Assembly: GCA_964450955.1 (NCBI GenBank)
Contig: CAYVFI010000037.1
Span: 1-62,449 of the forward strand
Length of the DNA stretch: 62,449 nt
Direction: 5' to 3'
From: CAYNWT01 sp964450955
GTDB taxonomy: Bacteria > Planctomycetota > Planctomycetia > Planctomycetales > Planctomycetaceae
In this document: positions 42,641 to 51,586 of the stretch, piece after piece
How positions within the stretch are numbered: the first letter of the stretch is position 1
Layout of the letters: each line of letters opens with the position of its first letter
Made by a program: the position numbers and the translations under genes
Notes under the pieces: generated by a model
What the model saw: the letters and a program-made list of their open reading frames with translations, nothing else
Databases searched by the model: none
What the model was told of the DNA's origin: nothing

Positions 42641-42856
42641 CAAAGTTCCCGGATTCTGCGGTCCGGGCACAAAGTGCGCTGACGCGGCACCTTTGTCCGG
42701 TGACTTTCCAGGAAACGGCGTGTTCCAGTTGCTCTAGTGGACTTCCTGCCGTAACATCGCCGATTCGTTTGGTAATCACTTGGCCGTTGCGAAGCCTTGT
42801 GAGGCTGGTTTTCGTTCCAGCTACCCTCTGCTCACACGAGTAAATGGTTCTCGCCC

Positions 42857-44347
42857 ATGTTTGAAGGTATCACAGAAGGTCTCGGCAACGCTCTATCGTC
42901 CCTTGGACGGTCGGGTTCGATCACGGAAAAAAACATCCGTGACGCCATGAAAGAGATCCGCCAGGCTTTGCTTGAGGCTGATGTCGCGTTCGACATCGCC
43001 AATGACTTCGTCAAGACAGTCACTCGGCAGGCAGTCGGCGAGAAGGTCCTTAAATCCCTTCGCCCCAGCGAACAAATCGTGGGGATCGTTCATCAGGAAC
43101 TCATCAATCTGATGGGGGGCGATGCGGATTCATCTCTGCATCTAAAACGCGATGGCGTCACTGTCCTGATGATGTGCGGTCTGCAGGGTAGCGGTAAAAC
43201 AACAAGCTGCGGCAAGTTGGCTCGCATGCTGAAGTCACGAGGGTTCGAACCGATGCTGGTCGCGGCCGACCTGCAACGACCGGCGGCTATCGAACAGCTG
43301 AAAGTAATCGGCGAACAGATTGGCGTTCGCGTTTACAGCGAAGACCCAGCCAACAGTAACCCGGTCAAGGTTTGTCAAAACGGCGTGAAGGAAGCGAAGA
43401 AGGGCAATATCAAAGTTGTCATTCTCGACACCGCCGGACGTCTGCATGTCGACGACGACCTGATGGGCGAACTGCAGCAGATCGACAACAAGTGTGCTCC
43501 CGACCAGGCGTTGCTGGTTTGCGATGCAATGACCGGGCAGGACGCGGTCAACAGTGCCAAAGCGTTTAACGAAGCGTTGGAACTGGACGGCGTCATCCTG
43601 ACCAAGCTGGACGGTGACACACGCGGCGGTGCTGCTCTTAGCGTGAAGGCTGTGACGGGCGTTCCGATTAAGTTTGTCGGTATCGGCGAACAACTGGATC
43701 GGCTGGACGAGTTCGATCCGGAACGGATGGCTGGTCGTATTCTTGGCATGGGCGACATTGTCGGCCTGGTCAATCGAGCTCAGGAAGAGTTCGACGACGA
43801 GGAGATGGCCAAGCAGCAGGAGAAAATGCAGAAGGGCCAGTTCACTCTGGACGACTTCCGCAAACAGATGGCTCAAATCAAGAAGCTTGGTTCAATGGGC
43901 GAGATCATGAAAATGATCCCCGGCATGGGCAAGCTGGCTGACAACCTGGGCGACGCCAATCCCGACCAGGAAATGCAGCGAATCGGTGGCATCATCGATT
44001 CCATGACTCAGGACGAACGCACCAACCCTGACAAAATCGATCGCAGCCGCCGCAACCGCATCGCGCGGGGTAGTGGAGTTGACCCGGCTGATGTGAACAA
44101 GCTGCTGAAAGACTTCGGCAGCATGCGGAAGATGATGCAGGAAATGGCCGGCATGGGTATGCGTGATCGCATGCGAGCCGTCCAGCAAATGGGCAACAGC
44201 GGCATGCTGGATCCTGGTGCAGAAATCAAAGACAAGAAGTTCCGAAGCAAACGCGGTCCACTGGACAGCAATAAGGCGAAGGAAAAACGCAAGAAGGATC
44301 GCAAGGCGGCTGCAAAAGCCAAGAAGCGAAACCGGAAGCGCAAGTAG
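42857..44347 (+). CDS. ffh: signal recognition particle protein (SRP54 homologue)
   Basis: 496 residues. N domain, then the G domain with GLQGSGKTTSCGKL (G1), VAADLQRPAAIEQL, DTAGRLHVDDDL and TKLDGDTRGGAAL. The M domain is Met-rich (KQMAQIKKLGSMGEIMKMIP) and the tail Lys/Arg-rich. It binds signal peptides as they emerge from the ribosome and targets them to the membrane through FtsY. No SRP RNA was identified here. Followed by two hairpins and rpsP. Confidence 0.97.
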   Translation: MFEGITEGLGNALSSLGRSGSITEKNIRDAMKEIRQALLEADVAFDIANDFVKTVTRQAVGEKVLKSLRPSEQIVGIVHQELINLMGGDADSSLHLKRDGVTVLMMCGLQGSGKTTSCGKLARMLKSRGFEPMLVAADLQRPAAIEQLKVIGEQIGVRVYSEDPANSNPVKVCQNGVKEAKKGNIKVVILDTAGRLHVDDDLMGELQQIDNKCAPDQALLVCDAMTGQDAVNSAKAFNEALELDGVILTKLDGDTRGGAALSVKAVTGVPIKFVGIGEQLDRLDEFDPERMAGRILGMGDIVGLVNRAQEEFDDEEMAKQQEKMQKGQFTLDDFRKQMAQIKKLGSMGEIMKMIPGMGKLADNLGDANPDQEMQRIGGIIDSMTQDERTNPDKIDRSRRNRIARGSGVDPADVNKLLKDFGSMRKMMQEMAGMGMRDRMRAVQQMGNSGMLDPGAEIKDKKFRSKRGPLDSNKAKEKRKKDRKAAAKAKKRNRKRK

Positions 44348-44355
44348 TTAGTCAC

Positions 44356-44371
44356 AGCGGGTACGCCCGCT
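44356..44371 (+). promoter_or_regulatory. hairpin in rpsP leader, first
   Basis: AGCGGG pairs with CCCGCT around a TACG loop, 9 bases after the ffh stop. No T-run follows, so a simple terminator is unlikely. Confidence 0.5.
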
Positions 44372-44401
44372 TATTGGTTCATAACGAATTTTCGAACAGG
44401 C

Positions 44402-44418
44402 GGTGAGCGGTGCTCACC
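44402..44418 (+). promoter_or_regulatory. hairpin in rpsP leader, second
   Basis: A perfect 7-bp stem GGTGAGC/GCTCACC with a 3-base loop, ending 4 bases before the GAGGAGAG ribosome-binding site of rpsP. It could modulate translation or mRNA processing between ffh and rpsP. Confidence 0.5.
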
Positions 44419-44434
44419 ATACGAGGAGAGAGTT

Positions 44435-44848
44435 TTGGCAGTACGTATTCGAATGAAGCGAATGGGGCGTAAGCACCGACCGTTTTTCCGCATCTGCGTG
44501 ATGGACAGCCGCAAGCCACGCGACGGCAAAGCCATCGAAGAAGTTGGGCACTACGACCCAATGGTTCACGACAAGTCGGCTCGCTGCGAAATGAACATGG
44601 AACGCGTCGACTACTGGCTGTCAGTGGGAGCTACTCCCAGTGACAAGGTCGCCACGCTGATCAAGAAAATCAAAACCAACAAGTTTGGTACCGCCGCTGC
44701 TCCACCTCCAATGGCTGCTCCAAAACAGCCGGAACCGGAAGCACCACCGGAACCAGAAAAGACAGAAGAAGCAGCTGAAACTCCGGCAGACGACGCGGCA
44801 CCCGCCGAAGAAGCTGCACCGGCAGAAGAAGCGAAGACCGAAGAGTAA
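44435..44848 (+). CDS. rpsP: ribosomal protein bS16 with acidic C-terminal extension
   Basis: 137 residues, TTG start preceded by GAGGAGAG. The first 85 residues are bS16 (AVRIRMKRMGRKHRPFF and DYWLSVGATPSDKVATLIKK). The last 50 are an Ala/Glu/Pro-rich tail (EAPPEPEKTEEAAETPADDA) absent from the usual protein. It assembles the 30S body. The order ffh-rpsP-trmD-rplS is conserved, with rimM missing between rpsP and trmD. Confidence 0.95.
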   Translation: MAVRIRMKRMGRKHRPFFRICVMDSRKPRDGKAIEEVGHYDPMVHDKSARCEMNMERVDYWLSVGATPSDKVATLIKKIKTNKFGTAAAPPPMAAPKQPEPEAPPEPEKTEEAAETPADDAAPAEEAAPAEEAKTEE

Positions 44849-44909
44849 ACCAGATGGCGGCAGGTGCCGTCATCGCGAGTAACCCAGGCCGCAACAAGAA
44901 GATGCAACC

Positions 44910-45614
44910 ATGCGGTTTGATGTACTCACTCTCTTCCCCAACATTTTTGAAGGATACCGGCAGCAGAGTTTGCTCAATCTGGCAATCCAAAACGGTCTTG
45001 TAGATTTGAAGACCTGGGACATCCGCGATTGGGCACCCGGCAAGCATCGAAAGGTTGACGACAAACCTTTCGGCGGCGGCCCCGGGATGTTGATTATGTG
45101 TCAGCCCGTGTTTGATTGTGTAGAAGCCGTTCAGGCGGAAACAGATGACCCCGGGCAACTGATCATGCTCTCGCCGCAAGGCAGAAAGCTGGATCAGGAT
45201 TTGGTCAGCGAACTTGCCGACAACAACAAACGATTACTTCTGCTGTGTGGCAGATACGAAGGATTCGATGATCGCATCAGAACAGGACTCAAGCCCCTGG
45301 AAATCTCTGCTGGAGATTTCATTTGCAACGGCGGCGAGGTTCCTGCCATGCTGCTCATCGACACTGTAATACGAATGATTCCCGGAGTTCTGGGAGACGA
45401 AACCAGCGCACGATACGACTCATTTTCTGAACGCAAACTTTTGGAACACCCGCAGTACACGCGACCTCGCGAATACCGCGGCATGACGGTTCCGGATGTC
45501 CTGCTTAGCGGAAACCACGAAGAGATCGCGCGGTGGAGAGACGAGCAAAGTTTGCAGCGAACCAAAGAACGCCGCGGCGACCTGCTCGCTGATATAGACA
45601 ACGAAGACAACTGA
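44910..45614 (+). CDS. trmD: tRNA (guanine-N1)-methyltransferase
   Basis: 234 residues. SPOUT-fold knotted methyltransferase that makes m1G37 in tRNAs with SAM. Motifs include LTLFPNIFEGY, DDKPFGGGPGM, LLLCGRYEGFDDRI (knot/SAM region) and ISAGDFICNGGEV. Size normal. It lies 61 bases after rpsP. Confidence 0.96.
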   Translation: MRFDVLTLFPNIFEGYRQQSLLNLAIQNGLVDLKTWDIRDWAPGKHRKVDDKPFGGGPGMLIMCQPVFDCVEAVQAETDDPGQLIMLSPQGRKLDQDLVSELADNNKRLLLLCGRYEGFDDRIRTGLKPLEISAGDFICNGGEVPAMLLIDTVIRMIPGVLGDETSARYDSFSERKLLEHPQYTRPREYRGMTVPDVLLSGNHEEIARWRDEQSLQRTKERRGDLLADIDNEDN

Positions 45615-45654
45615 TTCGGCCTACGGCCAAATCACATAACTGAGGAGAAAAACA

Positions 45655-46014
45655 ATGCACGAACTACTCAAACTGGCTGAACAATCCAGCCTGCGAGAAG
45701 ACCCGATCCAGTTTGAAGTTGGCGATACCGTCAACGTTCACACTCGAATTCTGGAAGGCAGCAAAGAACGCATCCAGGTATTCACCGGCGTTGTCATCGG
45801 ACGACGTGGCCGTGGAGTCAGCGAAACGTTCACCGTCCGACGAATCGTCGCGGGTGAAGGTGTCGAACGTGTGTTCCCTGTGCACACACCAAAAATCGCA
45901 AAGCTGGAAGTCGTCCGACACGGACGTGTTCGTCGAGCGAAGCTGTACTACCTTCGCGATCGCACCGGTAAGGCGACTCGCCTGGCCGAACGCCGCGAAA
46001 AGAAAGAAGACTAG
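45655..46014 (+). CDS. rplS: ribosomal protein bL19
   Basis: 119 residues. It has FEVGDTVNVHTRILEGSKER, QVFTGVVIGRRGRGVSETF and RRAKLYYLRDRTGKATRLAE. A 50S protein at the 30S-50S interface. Well spaced behind trmD (40 bases), with GAGGAG upstream. Confidence 0.97.
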   Translation: MHELLKLAEQSSLREDPIQFEVGDTVNVHTRILEGSKERIQVFTGVVIGRRGRGVSETFTVRRIVAGEGVERVFPVHTPKIAKLEVVRHGRVRRAKLYYLRDRTGKATRLAERREKKED

Positions 46015-46029
46015 TCTCGGGGTTCCGCA

Positions 46030-46407
46030 ATGCGAACTCTGCTAACCAGACTCCTCGGTGACAAAGGCGAACGGCTTGCCGCTCGATTCCTCCGTCAGCA
46101 GGGTCTTCGCATCATCGCGCGGAACTTCAAAAACCATATTGGTGAAATCGACCTGATTGCCCTCGATGGCGATCAGGTCGTTTTCGTTGAAGTGAAGACC
46201 CGCAAATCCACCAAGTTTGGCCAACCAGTCGAAGCCGTCGGTTACGCCAAACAAAAAAAGATCACACAGGTCGCACTCAGTTATTTGAAGAAGCACAAAC
46301 TGATGGAGCGTTCGACACGATTTGATATCGTGGGCATCATCTGGCCGGACGGTTCAAAGACCCCGGAAGTCAAACACTACCGCCACGCCTTCGACGCCAT
46401 CGGCTAG
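46030..46407 (+). CDS. YraN/UPF0102 endonuclease-fold protein
   Basis: 125 residues. GDKGERLAARFLRQQG, the IGEIDLIALDGDQVVFVEVKTR core (Asp and Glu-x-Lys of the PD-(D/E)XK fold) and a short tail. The function of the family is not settled; a Holliday-junction-like nuclease has been suggested. Conserved beside rplS in many bacteria, which supports the call. Confidence 0.9.
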   Translation: MRTLLTRLLGDKGERLAARFLRQQGLRIIARNFKNHIGEIDLIALDGDQVVFVEVKTRKSTKFGQPVEAVGYAKQKKITQVALSYLKKHKLMERSTRFDIVGIIWPDGSKTPEVKHYRHAFDAIG

Positions 46408-46508
46408 GCAACTTCCAGTTGCAGCGGCGTTGGGAGGGTGTTGTTTGAGAACCGCTTGCCGCGTGGCCGTTCTTGCACAAGCTCCCGGAACACCAAACGA
46501 AAATATCA

Positions 46509-46555
46509 CCTCTCCCGCTTGCGGGAGAGGTCGCGGTCTCAGCCGCGGGAGAGGG
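46509..46555. repeat. REP-like palindrome
   Basis: A perfect 10-bp stem (CCTCTCCCGC/GCGGGAGAGG) with a 2-base loop, followed by a related CCGCGGGAGAGGG. It lies just after the yraN stop and upstream of the next gene. It resembles the widespread CTCTCCCGC...GCGGGAG type. A transcription-stop or REP role is possible. Confidence 0.7.
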
Positions 46556-46592
46556 TGTCCGTAACAGTCCGAGTGAGGCAAAAGCCGACAAC

Positions 46593-47024
46593 ATGCAACT
46601 CATCATCGGAATACTCAAGTACCTCTGGGCACTCCCCAACACGATCATCGGCCTGGTGATCGGTGCCTTTGGTCTGCTTACCGGTGGGACTGCGATAAGA
46701 ACCGGCGCGGTGTTTGAATTCCATGGTGGCTTCGCGACATGGTTCCTGAAGAACGTCACCAAAAGCGGCATCCTCGCGATGACTCTCGGCTACACGATCC
46801 TCGGCAAAGACCGCATCGCGCTGGACGACGCTCGCGACCACGAAATGATCCATGTGGCTCAATACGGCCGCTGGGGTCCGTTCTTTTTGCCGGCCTACCT
46901 CATCAGTTCCATTGCCCAGCAGATCAAAGGCCGCGACGCGTACCGGGACAACATGTTCGAACGCGAAGCCTACGCGAACTCAGTCATCCAGCGAACTCCG
47001 CGCGATCGATCAAGCGACGTCTGA
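46593..47024 (+). CDS. small membrane protein with His-Glu motif
   Basis: 143 residues from the ATG at 46593. Hydrophobic segments at about 4-28 and 57-72. The motif HEMIHVAQYGRWGPFFLPAY contains HExxH, which might bind metal, but the context is short and no protease family is certain. It stands alone between the repeat and the 47 kb inverted repeat. Confidence 0.62.
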   Translation: MQLIIGILKYLWALPNTIIGLVIGAFGLLTGGTAIRTGAVFEFHGGFATWFLKNVTKSGILAMTLGYTILGKDRIALDDARDHEMIHVAQYGRWGPFFLPAYLISSIAQQIKGRDAYRDNMFEREAYANSVIQRTPRDRSSDV

Positions 47025-47047
47025 GGCACCGAGTCCACAGGCCCAAT

Positions 47048-47184
47048 AATCTGCGGGAATCTGTGCAAATCTGCGGATGAACATCCTGTAACCAGCGACC
47101 TGTAAACTTTCCGGACCGCTTCGTGCTGCGATCTATTGGCGGCACTTGCCTTCGTAAGTCTGATCCGCAGATTCTCGCAGATTT
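47048..47184. repeat. inverted repeat, CTGCGGAT-type
   Basis: The left arm, near 47048-47078 with two CTGCGG units, has an inverted partner at 47163-47184 (ATCCGCAGATTCTCGCAGAT). Both halves contain internal repeats of AATCTG. The spacer is non-coding. A dispersed repeat similar to others in planctomycete genomes (recollection). Confidence 0.6.
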
Positions 47185-47243
47185 TGTCTCCTGGTTGGCC
47201 AGCAGTTGCGGTGTGCGATCCAACTTAGCGACGGATTCCAACT

Positions 47244-48119
47244 TTAAACCAAAGCAACGACCACCGCTGACACCAGCACGATTGCTCCCACCAGGCGAAT
47301 TACCATCACCTTCGTCGGCAACGAACCCTCGTTGGTTTTCAACCAACCGGCCAACAACCACGCCAGCACAACGCCCCAAAGTCCTCGCAAAGCGTAGACG
47401 ATGTTCATGCGGGCGGCATCGCCGTAGGTTGCCAGGCCGTAGCTAATGCTTAGCGACTGCAGTCCCATCAGAAACGTGCCCGCCAGCATCCACCGCATCG
47501 CGCCAAGTTCTTTCAGTCGCCTGGGTCGATCGACCCATGGCAACAGTCCACACGAAAGTATCAACGCGGCCAGAAAAGCGATCGGGAGAAACTCCGAACC
47601 CTTCCACGTCTCACGGACCATCCCCAGCTGCACATCAAACAGTGACAACGCCAGCGCGGCCAACGACGCCAGCGCGATGGTCAGCCAGCGGTTCCGAGAT
47701 TCCGTGTTCCCGCCGCTGGCCTGAACCAAACCGATGCCCACAGACGCCAGTGCGGCCGCCAGCCAAATGCGGTTCGCAACGACTTCGCCCGCAAGCATGC
47801 TGGTCAACAGAGCGACGATAAGAACCTTCAGACCCAGCACGGGTGTCGCGACCGAAACATCGCCGCGTTGGAATGCCAGGTAGGTAAATACCTGCCCCAT
47901 CACAAACAGTCCGCCCACCAGCGCTGCCTGGCCCCACGCCGCGGACGGAACCACTTCGCCTCGCAAAATCGCACTGGCGCTGCACAGCAGAAACAACCAA
48001 ACGTTGCCAAGGAAGACGGCCGTCCAGGGGCTGGCTCCTTTACCAATGGCCTGCTTTGCCAGGGTAATCCCAATGACAAAGGCAAAGCTCGAAAACAACG
48101 GAAAGACAAGATGAAACAC
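47244..48119 (-). CDS. EamA-family (DMT) transporter
   Basis: 291 residues from the GTG at 48119, because the upstream frame does not begin with a helix. About ten hydrophobic segments with EamA-like repeats (TPVLGLKVLIVALLTSMLAGE, MNIVYALRGLWGVVLAWLL). A drug/metabolite exporter by family; the substrate is unknown. Confidence 0.85.
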   Translation of the reverse strand: MFHLVFPLFSSFAFVIGITLAKQAIGKGASPWTAVFLGNVWLFLLCSASAILRGEVVPSAAWGQAALVGGLFVMGQVFTYLAFQRGDVSVATPVLGLKVLIVALLTSMLAGEVVANRIWLAAALASVGIGLVQASGGNTESRNRWLTIALASLAALALSLFDVQLGMVRETWKGSEFLPIAFLAALILSCGLLPWVDRPRRLKELGAMRWMLAGTFLMGLQSLSISYGLATYGDAARMNIVYALRGLWGVVLAWLLAGWLKTNEGSLPTKVMVIRLVGAIVLVSAVVVALV

Positions 48120-48294
48120 GCGGCCGCTCGCAGGCAAAGGAATGACATCGCCCGCGACACACCGGGTCTTGCGGCTGCAGACTAAGCCCAAAGAATAGAC
48201 CAAACCTCCACCAGCGGCCACACGCCCGGATGTTTCCCGGTTCGATACCGGCTATCATGGACTGGCATCAGAGACCCAACAACGAGGCCCACCC

Positions 48295-49209
48295 ATGAAG
48301 ACCTTCCGCCTGCTACTTTCGTTAACACTCGCCGCCGGGCTGTTCTCAGCTGACGCGGCCGAACCAAAAAAGATGCTTGTCATCACGCAAAGCAAGGGCT
48401 TCATGCACGGTTCGGTAAAGCGACCGAAAAGCGGCGAGTTGTCTTCCTGCGAAATCGCCCTGAAACAACTTGGCCAGCAAACGGGGCTCTTCGAAGCCAC
48501 GCTTTCCCAGGATTGTGCCGCAGACTTCACCAAAGAGAACCTGAAGAACTACGACATCGTCGTCTTTTACACAACCGGCAAGCTGCCCATCAAAGAACAG
48601 GATTTGAACTACTTCCTGAACGAGTGGCTTAAGGAAAAAGGCCATGGGTTCATGGGGTTCCACTCAGCGACCGACACCTACGGCGATTACGAACCGTACT
48701 GGGACATGGTTGGCGGAACCTTTGCCGGGCACCCATGGAGGGCCGGAAACATGGTCACAATCAGCGTTCATGAACCTGACCATCCAACCATGAAGTCATT
48801 TGGTCGCGAGTTCCAAATCAAAGACGAAATTTATCAATACAAGAACTGGCAACCAAAAAAAGTTCGCGTTCTCATGAGCCTCAACATGGAAAAGTGCAAG
48901 GTTAAGAAACCGTACATGGTCCCGGTGGCATGGGTCAAATCGTGGGGGCAGGGTCGCGTTTATGTGAACAACCTTGGGCACAACAAAGAAACCTGGACCG
49001 ACAAACGGTTCCTCAAATCCATCGAACATGGGGCCAGGTGGGTGACCGGCCAGATTGATGGTAAGTCAGCACCCAACCCACAACTGTCCGAAGAGCTGGA
49101 ACTGCGGGCTCAACTGGCCGATGTCACCGCTAAGCTGCGAGCCATCGAAAACCGTAAAGCCAAACAGGCGAAGAAACGCGAACAAGAAGCAGTTGGAGCG
49201 GGCAAGTGA
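48295..49209 (+). CDS. ThuA-domain secreted protein
   Basis: 304 residues with signal peptide about 1-20. A ThuA-like flavodoxin-type fold: MLVITQSKGFMHGSV at the start, the GHGFMGFHSATDTYGDYE motif, and ISVHEPDHPTM. The last 60 residues are helical and basic. ThuA proteins are linked to trehalose and other sugar catabolism; here the substrate is unknown. Its stop overlaps the next start (GTGA). Confidence 0.88.
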   Translation: MKTFRLLLSLTLAAGLFSADAAEPKKMLVITQSKGFMHGSVKRPKSGELSSCEIALKQLGQQTGLFEATLSQDCAADFTKENLKNYDIVVFYTTGKLPIKEQDLNYFLNEWLKEKGHGFMGFHSATDTYGDYEPYWDMVGGTFAGHPWRAGNMVTISVHEPDHPTMKSFGREFQIKDEIYQYKNWQPKKVRVLMSLNMEKCKVKKPYMVPVAWVKSWGQGRVYVNNLGHNKETWTDKRFLKSIEHGARWVTGQIDGKSAPNPQLSEELELRAQLADVTAKLRAIENRKAKQAKKREQEAVGAGK

Positions 49210-50153
49210 GTGTTGCAGCACAGTTTAACGAAGCAAAGCAAACGGCCGTGGCATTCAAAATGCCCGACCGGGTTCTGGTCGAAATCACCGGCGCCGACCG
49301 GCAACGATTCCTGCACAATTTCTGCACCAACGATATCAACAACCTGGCGGTGAACACCGGTTGCGAGGCCATCTTCACCAACATCAAAGCGCGCGCTTTG
49401 GGGCACGGGTTTGTGTTCGCCGGGGAATCGTCTCACTGGCTGGAAACTGTTGGCGCTGGCCTGGACGATTTGCTGAAGCATCTCGACAAATACCTCATTA
49501 CGGACGACGTCGAAATCACGCGACGCGACGAGCTACAGCAGATTCTGGTGACCGGCCCCATGGCGGTCGAACGCGTCGCCGTCGCGCTTCAGATTACAAA
49601 TCCGCCAGCACCTCTTAGCCAGGTCGCAGTGGGTGACGTTTGGGTTCGCCGCGTTGACTGTTTGGACCAACCGGGAATTCTTATCGCGGGAACCGAAACA
49701 GCGATTGCAGCCACAATCGCAGAGCTTGCGACCGCCGGTGTAAACCTTGCAGATACCGTGGCCTACGAAGCACTACGGCTTCAGGCCGGGTTCCCCCACT
49801 ACGGAACCGACGTCACCGAAGATCACCTCGCGCCCGAAATTGGGCGAGTCAAGAAGACCATCTCGTACCGCAAAGGCTGCTACCTGGGCCAGGAACCCAT
49901 CGCTCGAATTGATGCGTTGGGCCACGTCAACAAGAGCCTGCGTCCGGTTGAGATATCCGGTTCTGAACCACCAGCAGCCGGTTCTTCACTATTGTCGCCT
50001 GACGGAGAAGACGCCGGAACCACTGTGTCTTCTGCCAAAGACCCGTCATCTGACAATCGTTGCTTTGCCCTGGCCTGGATCAAAAGTGCTCACACAGCTG
50101 CCGGAACCGAACTTAAGCTCGATGACAGAATGGTGACGGTTCGCGGCGAATAA
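49206..50153 (+). CDS. YgfZ/GcvT-like folate-binding protein
   Basis: 315 residues, GTG start overlapping the stop of thuA. The folate-binding GcvT fold carries the YgfZ signature KGCYLGQEPIARIDALGHV with the essential Cys. YgfZ helps repair iron-sulfur clusters. N-terminal MPDRVLVEITGADRQRFLHN is typical. The coupling to ThuA has no obvious biochemical reason. Confidence 0.88.
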   Translation: MSVAAQFNEAKQTAVAFKMPDRVLVEITGADRQRFLHNFCTNDINNLAVNTGCEAIFTNIKARALGHGFVFAGESSHWLETVGAGLDDLLKHLDKYLITDDVEITRRDELQQILVTGPMAVERVAVALQITNPPAPLSQVAVGDVWVRRVDCLDQPGILIAGTETAIAATIAELATAGVNLADTVAYEALRLQAGFPHYGTDVTEDHLAPEIGRVKKTISYRKGCYLGQEPIARIDALGHVNKSLRPVEISGSEPPAAGSSLLSPDGEDAGTTVSSAKDPSSDNRCFALAWIKSAHTAAGTELKLDDRMVTVRGE

Positions 50154-50223
50154 ACCCCGCTTTCAGCCGAATTGCGTGTCGGGTTAAACTCCAGTCTCTT
50201 CCCGAGATAGTCCGGACCTTCCG

Positions 50224-51477
50224 ATGAACGCGCAACTAAAGCAGCAGCAAAACTGGGTCGTCACCGCATCGTTGAGCACGCTGGCGGTTCTCGCCATCTC
50301 AGTCGCGTTGTACTTCACTCGCGATATTCTGATTCCATTTGTGATCGCGATCTTTATTGGTTCGCTGGTATCACCGTTGATGGACGTGATGGAACTCAAG
50401 TGGAAATGGCGGCATAGCATTTCCATCGTAGTTGCTTTGGCTGTTGTCGGTGTCGCCGCCACTCTGTTCGGGGCGATATTGATGGGCTCCATCAACACTG
50501 TTGTGAACGGATCCCCCGACACGGCCGCGAGCTTTAAAAAATTAAGCAACAATGTCAGTGGGTTCATGAATTGCCAATTCGACACCTTCATGGGGGCTGA
50601 TGAAATCACTGATGAAAGTAAAACTGAAGTCTCATCAGAGCCGCTTGAGCAGGAGTCGATCAAACCGCTGGATCAGTCACCTCCACCAGTCGCCACTACC
50701 ACTGCAGAAGGCGAAAGCCCGATGCAAAAATATGCGCTTGGACTTGTGCCGCAAATTGCCCGATGGATTGCCGGCATCAGCATGACACTCTTCTCGGGAG
50801 GGACGTTAACACTCATCTTTGCGATGTTCGTTCTGGCCGGGCGCGATCCGAAGGTCATTCGGCAGGGCGTCTACGCAGAAATTGATACGCAGGTCCGCAG
50901 CTACATCAGCACGAAGGTAGCATTGTCTCTGGGGACGGGCGTGTTGGTATGGGCGACATTCAAGTGCATCGGAGTCTTCTGGGAACGCGACATGCCGATG
51001 GCGGCTGTGTTTGGAGTTGTCGCGTTCTTGCTGAACTTCATCCCATCAGTTGGTTCGATCATCTCAACGGTCATTCCTGTTCCGTTCGCACTTGCGATGG
51101 TCCCTGAGCTATTCAGGACGACTGATGTCGGTGACGTCGTGTTCGTGCCGGGCCTGGGGCCAATCACCTTCTTGTTGGCGGTCGTCTGTCTGCCCGGTTG
51201 TGTCCAAATGCTGATCGGGAACGTGTTGGAACCGAAACTCATGGGCAACGACCTGCAATTGCACCCAATTACAATCCTGTTGGCTCTGGCCATTTGGGGC
51301 CTTCTTTGGGGACCAATCGGAATGTTGTTGGCGGTTCCCATGACGGCCATCATTCGCATTGTGCTAATGAAGTTTGAGATCACTCAAATCGCCGGCAAAG
51401 CACTGGCGGGTGAACTACCCGACCTCGACGCTGCACAGAAAAAAGCCGCGGGTGTCGAGGGAGCAGGTGCCGCTTAA
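50224..51477 (+). CDS. AI-2E/PerM family membrane protein
   Basis: 417 residues. Hydrophobic segments near 15-45, 60-85, 180-210, 220-250, 265-300, 310-335 and 345-380. AI-2E motif region GPIGMLLAVPMTAIIRI. A ~65-residue soluble acidic segment (about 115-180) lies between the second and third groups. The substrate for this member is unknown. Confidence 0.88.
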   Translation: MNAQLKQQQNWVVTASLSTLAVLAISVALYFTRDILIPFVIAIFIGSLVSPLMDVMELKWKWRHSISIVVALAVVGVAATLFGAILMGSINTVVNGSPDTAASFKKLSNNVSGFMNCQFDTFMGADEITDESKTEVSSEPLEQESIKPLDQSPPPVATTTAEGESPMQKYALGLVPQIARWIAGISMTLFSGGTLTLIFAMFVLAGRDPKVIRQGVYAEIDTQVRSYISTKVALSLGTGVLVWATFKCIGVFWERDMPMAAVFGVVAFLLNFIPSVGSIISTVIPVPFALAMVPELFRTTDVGDVVFVPGLGPITFLLAVVCLPGCVQMLIGNVLEPKLMGNDLQLHPITILLALAIWGLLWGPIGMLLAVPMTAIIRIVLMKFEITQIAGKALAGELPDLDAAQKKAAGVEGAGAA

Positions 51478-51586
51478 TTCAATATTCGAAGTGTGCCAAA
51501 CGCCAACCAGGCCCGCAATCTGTTTTCAAGCTTACGGCCTGGCCACATTCGTTATCTCCCGGCGGAACCAGCACACCCCCCCCCGG

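Noticed and set aside
41810..42670. 286-codon open frame on the minus strand
   Set aside because: Antisense to the ketoacyl synthase with its clear catalytic motifs; no family resemblance.
43235..43876. 213-codon open frame on the minus strand
   Set aside because: Antisense to ffh, within its clear GTPase motifs.
48120..48221. Longer start for the EamA transporter
   Set aside because: The extra residues are not a membrane helix; the GTG at 48119 puts the first helix at the N-terminus.
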